Shown here: piece after piece, positions 1 through 5,522 of the stretch | Position numbering within the stretch: position 1 is the stretch's first letter | How the letters are laid out: every line of letters begins with the position of its first letter | Source of the DNA: Chloroflexota bacterium | GTDB taxonomy: Bacteria > Chloroflexota > Dehalococcoidia > Tepidiformales > Tepidiformaceae | Direction: 5' to 3' | Length of the DNA stretch: 9,228 nucleotides | Assembly: GCA_021823905.1 (NCBI GenBank) | Contig: JAKALX010000125.1 | Span: forward strand, 1 to 9,228 | Program-made: the position numbers and the translations under genes | Notes under the pieces: model-generated | Database searches by the model: none | Told to the model about the DNA's origin: nothing | What the model saw: the letters and a program-made list of their open reading frames with translations, nothing else

Positions 1-584
1 CGATGGACGAAGCGGTGAAACTGCGCGGCCAGGTGATCGACGAGTGGGCGCCAGAGGGTGTGCGGCCGTCGTACACCGATCTGGTCATCAAGGCCGTCGG
101 CAAGGCGCTGCGCCTGCACCCGCTGCTGAACGCCACGATGCACGAGACGGAGATCGAGCTGCTGCCGGAGGTGCACATTGGCATGGCGGTTGCCGTCCCC
201 GACGGACTGCTCGTGCCGGTCATCCGCGACGCCGATCGCCTCTCGCTGAAGGAGATCGCGGCCGAATCGACGCGGCTCGCCGAGGCCGCGCGGACCAGCA
301 AGCTCGGGCTCGACGAGATGGCGGGCGGGACGTTTTCGGTCACGGCGCTCGGAATGTCGGGCGTCGACTTCTTCACACCGGTGATCAACCCGCCAAACGT
401 CGCGATCCTGGGCGTCGGGCGGATTCACGACAGCGTCGCCTGGGAGGGCGACCGGCCGGTGAAGCGGCAGCTCATGACGCTGAGCCTGACCATCGACCAC
501 CGGGCAGTGGACGGTGCGCCTGGCGCCGCCTTCCTGGCGACCGTGCGCGAGCTGCTCGAAGCGCCCTACCGGCTGCTCGTCTGA
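1..584 (+). CDS. 2-oxoacid dehydrogenase complex E2 acyltransferase, C-terminal catalytic domain (5' partial)
   Basis: This is the C-terminal part of a dihydrolipoamide acyltransferase, the E2 core that passes an acyl group from lipoyl-lysine to CoA in pyruvate, branched-chain or acetoin dehydrogenase complexes. The reading frame is open from the window edge (first full codon at base 3) for 193 residues, so the lipoyl and E1/E3-binding domains lie upstream, outside the window. Family signatures are visible: the EVHIGMAVAVPDGLLVPVIRDAD stretch (bases 168-236), LGMSGVDFFTPVINPP (residues 116-131 of the visible part), and the active-site motif DHRAVDG, with the catalytic His at bases 498-500 and the Asp four residues on. 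The stop (582-584) overlaps the next start by one base, so E2 and E3 are probably co-transcribed and translationally coupled. The E1 genes would be expected upstream. The family call is firm; which 2-oxoacid the complex uses cannot be told from this domain. Confidence 0.95.
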   Translation, partial: MDEAVKLRGQVIDEWAPEGVRPSYTDLVIKAVGKALRLHPLLNATMHETEIELLPEVHIGMAVAVPDGLLVPVIRDADRLSLKEIAAESTRLAEAARTSKLGLDEMAGGTFSVTALGMSGVDFFTPVINPPNVAILGVGRIHDSVAWEGDRPVKRQLMTLSLTIDHRAVDGAPGAAFLATVRELLEAPYRLLV

Positions 585-1951
585 TGGCGGACTTCGACGT
601 CCTCGTCATCGGCGGCGGGCCGGCCGGTTATGCGGCGGCGCTGAAGGCGGCCGAGCTCGGTGCGAACGTCGCCCTCGTCGAAGCCGAGAAGCCGGGCGGC
701 GCTTGCGTCCACCACGCCTGCATCCCGACGGAGATCCTGCTCGACGCGGCGATCAAGCACGTCGAGGCGCGGGAAATGGGCGTGCTCGGCGTGTTCGAAG
801 CAGGCGAGCGGTTCAATTTCGCGCGGGCGGCGGCGCGCAAGGACGCGCTGGTGAAGCAGATGGCGGATGGGATCGACGCCGCCCTGCGGATGCGCAAGGT
901 TACGCTGCTTCCCGGCCGCGCCGCCTTCGTCTCTTCACATACGGTCTCGGTCAGCGGCGCGGACGGTAACAAGGAGATTTCGGCCGAGGCGTTCATCATC
1001 GCGACGGGGACGCGCTGGGAGCCGCCCGCTGTCGCCGGGATCGCTCCGGAACGGGTGCTGACGGCGGACGCGGTGCAGTCGCTGCCGGAATCGCCCAAGT
1101 CGGCGCTCGTCCTGGCGGGCGGGCCGTGCGAGGTCGACTTCGCGCTCGAGTACGCCACACTTCTGGCTGTCGCCGGGACCGAGGTGACGGTGGCGGCGCG
1201 TGAACCGCGCCTGCTGCCCGCGCTCGACGCAACGCTCGCGGGTGCGGCGCGAATGGCCATGACCGACCTCGGAGTGAAGGTCGTCGAGGGAGTGACGGAC
1301 ATCCGCGGAGACGGGGCCGAGGTCGTCCTCCAGCATGGTGGCGAGGAAACGCGAGCCCCTGCCGAGATCGTCGTCGCAGCGGACGTTCGGCGCCCCTACT
1401 TCGAGACGCTGAACCTACAGGCGGCGGGCGTTCGGGCGGACGGGAAGATTCCCGTCGACCGCGGCTGCCGGACGAACGTTTCCCACATCTTCGCGGCCGG
1501 CGACGTGACCGCCGGGCTCATGCTTTCGAGCGCGGCGAGCCACATGGGCGAGGTGGCGGGGACGAACGCGACGGGCGGCGGGGCCGCTACGCGCCTGTCG
1601 GCAGTGCCGCGCCTCCTTCATGGCATTCCCGAGATCGCCTGGGTCGGGAAGAGCGAGGAGGCCGCGCGGGCCGACGGCCACGACGTCGTGGCAGGCGTCT
1701 TCGACCTCTCATTCAATGCGCGGGCGATTGCGCTGGGCGCGCGCTCGGGCATCGTGAAGGTGATCGCGGAGCGCGAGCTGGGGGAGATCCTTGGAGTGCA
1801 TGTTGTAGGGCCTGGCGCCGGAGAGATGATCGCTGCCGCGTCCGGGCTCATGCAGGCGGAGGCGACGCTCCACGACTTGGCGGCGATGGTCGCCTGGCAT
1901 CCGAGCATGACCGAGGGGCTGATCGAAGCGGCGAGGCGCGCGCTAGCCTGA
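584..1951 (+). CDS. lpd: Dihydrolipoamide dehydrogenase-like flavoprotein (E3), with divergent redox and NAD motifs
   Basis: 455-aa FAD disulfide oxidoreductase, presumably the E3 subunit that reoxidises dihydrolipoyl-E2. The ATG at 584 is chosen because the FAD-binding fold starts at once (DVLVIGGGPAG, G10-G15) and it overlaps the E2 stop; the frame is open further upstream but only as a shadow of E2. Visible features: CVHHAC with C41 and C46 at normal redox spacing; ATG at 140-142; the second FAD motif AAGDV (304-308); the dimerisation domain PEIAWVGK (349-356) to GVHVVGPGAGEMI (404-416); and the catalytic His-Glu pair HPSMTE (H439, E444). Odd points: the usual GGTCLNxGCIPSK core has VHHA between the cysteines and TE where SK is usual. 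The NAD-binding GxGxxG near 178-183 reads AGGPCE, losing its first and last glycines. It may be an E3 with altered cofactor binding or a related disulfide reductase. The family is certain, the exact activity less so. Confidence 0.88.
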   Translation: MADFDVLVIGGGPAGYAAALKAAELGANVALVEAEKPGGACVHHACIPTEILLDAAIKHVEAREMGVLGVFEAGERFNFARAAARKDALVKQMADGIDAALRMRKVTLLPGRAAFVSSHTVSVSGADGNKEISAEAFIIATGTRWEPPAVAGIAPERVLTADAVQSLPESPKSALVLAGGPCEVDFALEYATLLAVAGTEVTVAAREPRLLPALDATLAGAARMAMTDLGVKVVEGVTDIRGDGAEVVLQHGGEETRAPAEIVVAADVRRPYFETLNLQAAGVRADGKIPVDRGCRTNVSHIFAAGDVTAGLMLSSAASHMGEVAGTNATGGGAATRLSAVPRLLHGIPEIAWVGKSEEAARADGHDVVAGVFDLSFNARAIALGARSGIVKVIAERELGEILGVHVVGPGAGEMIAAASGLMQAEATLHDLAAMVAWHPSMTEGLIEAARRALA

Positions 1952-1979
1952 CGGCGGTTGAGGCTCCCAGCCGTCAGGC
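1946..1979. terminator. Inverted repeat between convergent genes, candidate bidirectional terminator
   Basis: GCCTGACGGC (1946-1955) and GCCGTCAGGC (1970-1979) are perfect 10-bp inverted arms around a 14-nt loop. The left arm contains the E3 stop (1949-1951) and the right arm contains the stop of the convergent gene (complement of 1974-1976). There is no T-tract on either side, so this is not a textbook intrinsic terminator. A GC-rich hairpin exactly between two convergent genes still suggests transcription termination or protection of the mRNA 3' ends. The function is inferred from position and symmetry. Confidence 0.6.
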
Positions 1980-2537
1980 GATCGGTTGGGCGGATTGGAG
2001 TTCGGTGCGGCAGAGCGCGATCACCACGGAGCCCTGGTCGATGCCGTCGATGGCGAAGTTCAGGCGGTACACGCCGGGGGTCTTGACCCTCAACGCTCCG
2101 TAGAACGGACGCACGGGGTCCGGGCGTTCCAGGATCGCGGGTCCAGGCGTGGGGCCCTGGGGGCCATACTCGAACGCGAGCGGCTCGCCGGTGCGTACTT
2201 CAACGCCGTCCATTCTGAGGCTGGCGAACTGCACGCCATCGCGAACAACCACTGCCATCTTGACCGCACCGTTCGTTCCACTGCCCAGGACCGCGACGTC
2301 ATGCCCAACAGCGTCGGGCGGAAGGTAGACCCCGACGTTGCCGGCCCAGTCGAAGCCGTGGTCGCCTCGCTGGATGGTTCTGAGCGACGTTAGCGTGCGG
2401 CCGTCGTGGCAGTCATAGTTTGCGGCGCTCTGGGACGCGTCGTCCTCCGACCGCAGCAACGTGGTTCCGAGAGCAGCAGCAACCGCTACCGAGAGAGCCG
2501 TGCCAAGCACCAGGAACGTCCGGAAGCGCACCTTCAT
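1974..2537 (-). CDS. Hypothetical secreted or membrane-anchored protein
   Basis: 187-aa protein I do not recognise. The N-terminus is basic (MKVRFR) and is followed by a hydrophobic Ala/Leu/Val stretch at about residues 7-28, which fits a signal peptide or single membrane anchor. There is no lipobox cysteine. The rest is soluble, rich in Gly, Val and Asp, with alternating hydrophobic residues suggesting a beta-rich extracytoplasmic domain. It has only two cysteines, C43 (YDCHDG) and C176 (ALCRTE), near the two ends of that domain, which could form a disulfide. The start is supported by GGGAG a few bases upstream (complement of 2542-2546). It is divergent from the ArsR-type regulator and shares its promoter region, so it may be under that regulator's control. 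It is convergent with E3, with which it shares a hairpin at the stops. No function is assigned. Confidence 0.75.
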   Translation of the reverse strand: MKVRFRTFLVLGTALSVAVAAALGTTLLRSEDDASQSAANYDCHDGRTLTSLRTIQRGDHGFDWAGNVGVYLPPDAVGHDVAVLGSGTNGAVKMAVVVRDGVQFASLRMDGVEVRTGEPLAFEYGPQGPTPGPAILERPDPVRPFYGALRVKTPGVYRLNFAIDGIDQGSVVIALCRTELQSAQPIA

Positions 2538-2577
2538 CTGACTCCCGGATGGATCATATGACCTGAGTCAAGGATGA

Positions 2578-2606
2578 TTGCTTGTAGATACACTGGACAT
2601 TATATA
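2578..2606 (+). promoter_or_regulatory. Candidate promoter of the arsR-SRPBCC operon
   Basis: TTGCTT (2578-2583) and TATATA (2601-2606) are separated by 17 bp, the ideal sigma-70 spacing, in a markedly AT-rich pocket of an otherwise GC-rich window. A transcript starting about 7 bp downstream would begin near 2613, only about 16 nt before the GTG start. This is a prediction from motif and spacing only. Confidence 0.5.
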
Positions 2607-2628
2607 ACGCTTAGCGTATGCTAATCAC
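2599..2628 (-). promoter_or_regulatory. Candidate opposing promoter for the secreted-protein gene
   Basis: On the minus strand a perfect TATAAT lies at 2604-2599, inside the same TATA run used by the plus-strand promoter. A weak -35-like GTGATT lies at 2628-2623 with an 18-bp spacer. The start would be near 2592, giving a leader of about 54 nt before the ATG at 2537. The -10 is good and the -35 is poor, so the call is tentative. Confidence 0.4.
2607..2624. promoter_or_regulatory. Overlapping palindromes, candidate ArsR-type operator
   Basis: Two perfect inverted repeats overlap here: ACGCT-T-AGCGT (2607-2617) and TTAGC-GTAT-GCTAA (2611-2624). They sit directly after the -10, across the predicted start of the regulator transcript and just before its GTG. 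ArsR-family proteins bind short dyads at such sites to repress their own operon. Binding by the adjacent regulator is inferred. Confidence 0.45.
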
Positions 2629-2964
2629 GTGGATACATTCGCGGCTATCGCCGAACCCACGCGCCGCGCGATGCTCAACCTCCTCGCGGAGCACGAGCGC
2701 CCCGCCGGCGACCTTGTGGCTGCTTTTCCCACGCTCACGCAGCCTGCCATCTCGCGGCACCTTCGAATCCTCCGCGAGGCCGGCCTGGTCGACGTGCGGC
2801 CGGACGCGCAGCGCCGCATCTATGCCCTGAAGCCGCAGGGTTTCGCTGAAATCGAGGCCTGGATCGAGCCCCAGCGCCGGTACTGGCAGCGCCACCTGGG
2901 GGCACTCGAGCGATATCTCGCGACCAGGAAGTCCGCACCGAAGGAGGAACAAGTCGATGACTGA
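2629..2964 (+). CDS. ArsR/SmtB-family winged-helix transcriptional regulator
   Basis: 111-aa winged helix-turn-helix regulator. It opens with the IAEPTRRAMLNLL helix (residues 7-19) characteristic of ArsR-type proteins. The recognition helix region is TQPAISRHLRILREAGLV (37-54) and the wing is DAQRRIYAL (59-67). The metal-binding ELCVCDL motif of true metal sensors is missing and there is no cysteine, so it belongs to the non-metal branch often paired with SRPBCC/AHSA1 genes. GTG at 2629 is the start: an in-frame TAA at 2605-2607 blocks any longer form and no ATG or TTG lies between. No Shine-Dalgarno is visible, so translation may be near-leaderless. It overlaps the SRPBCC gene by 8 nt and probably controls itself, that partner and perhaps the divergent gene through the palindromes at 2607-2624. 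The ligand is unknown. Confidence 0.9.
   Translation: MDTFAAIAEPTRRAMLNLLAEHERPAGDLVAAFPTLTQPAISRHLRILREAGLVDVRPDAQRRIYALKPQGFAEIEAWIEPQRRYWQRHLGALERYLATRKSAPKEEQVDD
2941..2947 (+). promoter_or_regulatory. Strong Shine-Dalgarno for the SRPBCC gene inside the arsR end
   Basis: AAGGAGG lies inside the last codons of the regulator gene, 9 nt before the ATG at 2957. It fixes that start and lets the second gene be translated at a higher rate than the regulator, whose own start has no such site. Confidence 0.8.
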
Positions 2965-3454
2965 CGCTGATCACAAGGGGACAATCACGATAGTGGGGGA
3001 GGAGGCGACCCTCACGTTCGTTCGCCGCCTTCCGCACCCGATCGAAACGGTCTGGGCCGCGCTCACTGAGGCGGCCGAGCGAGCCGCGTGGTTCGGCGAA
3101 ACGACGATCGATCCCCGCGAGGGCGGCGCGATTGAAATGGATCCGGATGACCCACCAGCGCCAGCCGCGATGAAGCATGTTTCCGGGCGGATCCTCATTT
3201 GGAACCCGCCCTATGTCCTGGAGCACGAATGGCGGCAGTCGATCGTCGAGCCCTCCGTCGTGCGCTACGAGCTCGCCCGTGACGGCGACCAGACAGTCTT
3301 GACTTTCACCCATCGTGGTCTTGGGACGCAGAACGCGCATGGTTTTGTGCCCGGCACACACGCCTATCTCGACCGTCTGGCCGCACACCTCGCGGGGAAG
3401 CCGGTGCCCGCCTGGATGGAGCGCTACAACGCGCTCGCGCCGCTCTATCGGTAG
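2957..3454 (+). CDS. SRPBCC-family (AHSA1/START-like) domain protein
   Basis: 165-aa protein of the Activator of Hsp90 ATPase homologue 1-like branch of the SRPBCC fold, a helix-grip hydrophobic pocket that binds small ligands. Evidence: FVRRLPHPIETVWAALTEAAERAAWF at about residues 21-46 (the typical entry strand, then P-x-x-x-V-W helix and a W-F pair), GRILIWNPPYVLEHEW (77-92), the strand DQTVLTFTHRGL (111-122), and the long C-terminal helix with YLDRLAAHLAG (137-147). The length is normal. It starts within the end of the ArsR-type gene (8-nt overlap, strong AAGGAGG), so the two form one operon. Such pairs are common, and the SRPBCC protein is usually assumed to bind or process the signal molecule, but no ligand or enzymatic role can be read here. 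The stop lies two bases from the stop of the convergent methyltransferase gene. Confidence 0.9.
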   Translation: MTDADHKGTITIVGEEATLTFVRRLPHPIETVWAALTEAAERAAWFGETTIDPREGGAIEMDPDDPPAPAAMKHVSGRILIWNPPYVLEHEWRQSIVEPSVVRYELARDGDQTVLTFTHRGLGTQNAHGFVPGTHAYLDRLAAHLAGKPVPAWMERYNALAPLYR

Positions 3455-3456
3455 GG

Positions 3457-4200
3457 TCAAAGTGGCTTTCGCGCCACGAACACTTCCTGGCATCGGCTTC
3501 CGTGGAGACCGCTTGGCGCGAACGAAGTGGCTTCGAAGCCGGCGGACCGGAGCAGGCGGAGCCACGTCTCGCGCGGGAAGAGGCCGAAAACGTGGTGGTC
3601 GTGGACGGCGCGCGAAGGCTGCCCCTCTTCGTGGAGGACGATGGCGAAGTCAACGTCGTAGGCGCTGTCCTTGGGGTTGGGGTCCGTCACCCACATGAGG
3701 TACCTGAGGGCCCGCGCCTCACCGTCGTGGCCGCCGTGGCTGGTCTCCGGTTCGAACGATTCGCGGACGCAGTCGGGGACAAAGACGGCAACGCCACCAG
3801 GCCGCGTGTGAACGAACGCCGTCTCGAACGTGGCGGCGAGGTCGGCCTCGGTTGTCATGTACATGATCGCGTCATGAACGTAGACGCCGTCGAAGGTGCG
3901 GCCAAGACGCATCGTTCGCATGTCACCCAGGATGTGCTCGCACTCGGGGTTGAGCGTCCGGCTGAGCGCGAGCATCTCGGGCGAGAGGTCGCTGAGCGTG
4001 CAGGCGAACCACTGCTTGAGGTGCGAGGCGTTGTTGCCCCCGCCCGATCCGAGCTCGAGCAACGATTGCACCTCACCCGTTGCATTCTCGCGGATCAGCT
4101 TCGCGGCGAGCGCCGCTTCCGGCTCGTAGTCCGCCGGGGCGGTCAGCAGGTGGAACCAGCCCGCGAGTTTCCCGTACAGGAGGGGCCGCGCGTCCGTCAT
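3457..4200 (-). CDS. Class I SAM-dependent methyltransferase
   Basis: 247-aa Rossmann-fold methyltransferase. SAM-binding motif I is LLELGSGGGNN (residues 47-57). The acidic residue after strand 2 is D71 in LSDLSPEML. A GDMRTM segment (92-97) corresponds to the adenine-contacting region, followed by FDGVYVHDAIMYM (103-115) as the motif IV-like strand and RPGGVAVFV (133-141) as the post-motif turn. The C-terminal half (180-213) forms the beta-sheet cap typical of small-molecule methyltransferases. The acceptor is not identifiable. The ATG at 4198-4200 overlaps the stop of the upstream CoA-transferase in an ATGA, with no Shine-Dalgarno of its own, so translation is probably coupled. As the last gene of the operon it may act on an intermediate or product of the CoA pathway, but could equally be a passenger. 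It faces the SRPBCC gene end to end with a 2-nt gap and no obvious terminator between. Confidence 0.9.
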   Translation of the reverse strand: MTDARPLLYGKLAGWFHLLTAPADYEPEAALAAKLIRENATGEVQSLLELGSGGGNNASHLKQWFACTLSDLSPEMLALSRTLNPECEHILGDMRTMRLGRTFDGVYVHDAIMYMTTEADLAATFETAFVHTRPGGVAVFVPDCVRESFEPETSHGGHDGEARALRYLMWVTDPNPKDSAYDVDFAIVLHEEGQPSRAVHDHHVFGLFPRETWLRLLRSAGFEATSFAPSGLHGSRCQEVFVARKPL

Positions 4201-5522
4201 GGGATGCTCGGGTCGTACTCCGTGGCGATGTGCCCGGCGGCCCTCAGCGACTCGAACTCCTGGTCGGAAACCTTGAGCACCTCGCGGTACACGTAGTCGT
4301 TGTGCTCGCCGAACATGACCGGCGGCTGGTAGAACTCGATTGGCGTCTCCCCGAACTTGAACAGCGGCCCGACGTACTCGTGCGTGCCGGCTGTTTGCTG
4401 GGTCTGCCTCTTGAAGAAGTCGCGCGCCCGAAGATGCGGGTCGTCGAACATGCGGGAGGCTTCAAGGACGGGCGCGCAGGCGACACCGGCGGCCTGGAGC
4501 AGGTGCATCACGTCGTAGTCCTCGCGCTCGCGCGTGAAGTCGGCGATGTGGGCGTCAATCTCGCGGAAGTGCTCGGCGCGGCCGTCGTTGGTGGCGAAGC
4601 GGGGGTCGGCTGCCCAGGCGGGGCTGCCGATCGCGGCGGCGAACGCGCGCCACTGCTCGTCGGTCTCGACGTGGATGGACACCCAGTGATCGTCCATCGT
4701 TTCGGACGTGCCGGGCGATTTCGCCGGATAGACGCCGCAGGGGAAGCGGCCGTTGACGTCGCGGTTGCCGATGGCGGACTGGACGTTGCGGTTGAGGCTG
4801 TAGTCCATGATCGCCTGGGTGAACATGGCGGCGGCGTTCTCGGCCTGGCCGATCTCGATGAGCTGGCCCTCGCCCGTGCGATCGCGATGCCAGAGCGCCG
4901 TCATGACGGCGAAGGCGCCCTGCGCGCCGGCGAGGTAGTCGCCCGAGTAGATCGCTGTGTTCGCGCTCGGGTCGGCGTCGTCGTAACCGCGGAGGAGCGT
5001 GTGACCCATGACCGCTTCCAGGTGGACGCCGAGGGCGCGAGCGTTATAGTAGGGTCCCGTGCTCCCGTAGGCCGGCACGCGGACCATGATGATCCTGGGG
5101 TTCGCCTCACGCAGCGAATCGTAGGTAATACCGAGTTTCTCCATCGTGCCCGTGGCGTTGTTTTCGTAGACGACGTCGGACACCGCGACGAGGCGCCGCA
5201 GGATGTCCATTCCGTCGGGCCGCCGGAGATCGACGGTGAAGCTCCGCTTGTTCCGGTAGAGGCTGACGAAGGTTGGGCTGTGATCCCAGGGGCGTGGCGT
5301 CAGTTCGTTGTCCGGCAGCGCGCCGGCCCAGGCGATCGAGCGATCGAGCAGGATCTTCGGCGGGCGGGCCATCGCTCCGCGCGTCATCGGCTGCCAGACG
5401 TGCGGGTTCTCGGGCTTGATGACCTCGGCGCCCAGGTCACCCAGCAGCATTGTCGCGAACGGCCCGGCCCAGACGACGCAGAGGTCCACCACGCGGATCC
5501 CTTCGAGCGGCTTCGGGTTCAT
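4197..5522 (-). CDS. Family III CoA-transferase (CaiB/BaiF), catalytically competent subunit
   Basis: 441-aa CaiB/BaiF-type enzyme that moves CoA between carboxylic acids. It shows the N-terminal LEGIRVVDL...WAGPFATMLLGDLGAEVIKPE fold (6-38), NKRSFTVDLR (91-100), VVYENNATGTMEKLGI (117-132), the active site SGDYLAGAQGA (193-203) in which D195 aligns with the Asp that forms the anhydride intermediate, the following R-TGEGQLIEIGQAE (213-228), and the C-terminal GVACAPVLEASRMFDDPHLRARDFF (346-370). Length is within family range, slightly long, with extra residues around 44-85 (MTRGAMARPPK to DHSPTF). The ATG at 5522 is favoured over longer in-frame starts by a near-perfect AAAGGAGGTG at 5537-5528. 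It overlaps the upstream paralogue's stop (ATGA, 5519-5522) and the downstream methyltransferase start (ATGA, 4197-4200), so it is the middle of a tightly coupled set. The substrate acid is unknown. Confidence 0.93.
   Translation of the reverse strand: MNPKPLEGIRVVDLCVVWAGPFATMLLGDLGAEVIKPENPHVWQPMTRGAMARPPKILLDRSIAWAGALPDNELTPRPWDHSPTFVSLYRNKRSFTVDLRRPDGMDILRRLVAVSDVVYENNATGTMEKLGITYDSLREANPRIIMVRVPAYGSTGPYYNARALGVHLEAVMGHTLLRGYDDADPSANTAIYSGDYLAGAQGAFAVMTALWHRDRTGEGQLIEIGQAENAAAMFTQAIMDYSLNRNVQSAIGNRDVNGRFPCGVYPAKSPGTSETMDDHWVSIHVETDEQWRAFAAAIGSPAWAADPRFATNDGRAEHFREIDAHIADFTREREDYDVMHLLQAAGVACAPVLEASRMFDDPHLRARDFFKRQTQQTAGTHEYVGPLFKFGETPIEFYQPPVMFGEHNDYVYREVLKVSDQEFESLRAAGHIATEYDPSIP

Noticed and set aside
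44..583. The E3 reading frame is open for about 180 codons upstream of its start, across the E2 gene.
   Set aside because: The translated stretch is Arg/Ala-rich shadow of the E2 frame in GC-rich DNA. The true flavoprotein fold begins at the ATG at 584, which touches the E2 stop.
2559..2570. TGAC-CTGA-GTCA inverted repeat upstream of the minus-strand gene.
   Set aside because: Four-base arms are too short to separate from chance, and it is not adjacent to either -10 element.
2735..3565. A 276-codon minus-strand open frame opposite the ArsR-type and SRPBCC genes.
   Set aside because: Shadow of two well-supported plus-strand genes; no recognisable domain and no ribosome site.
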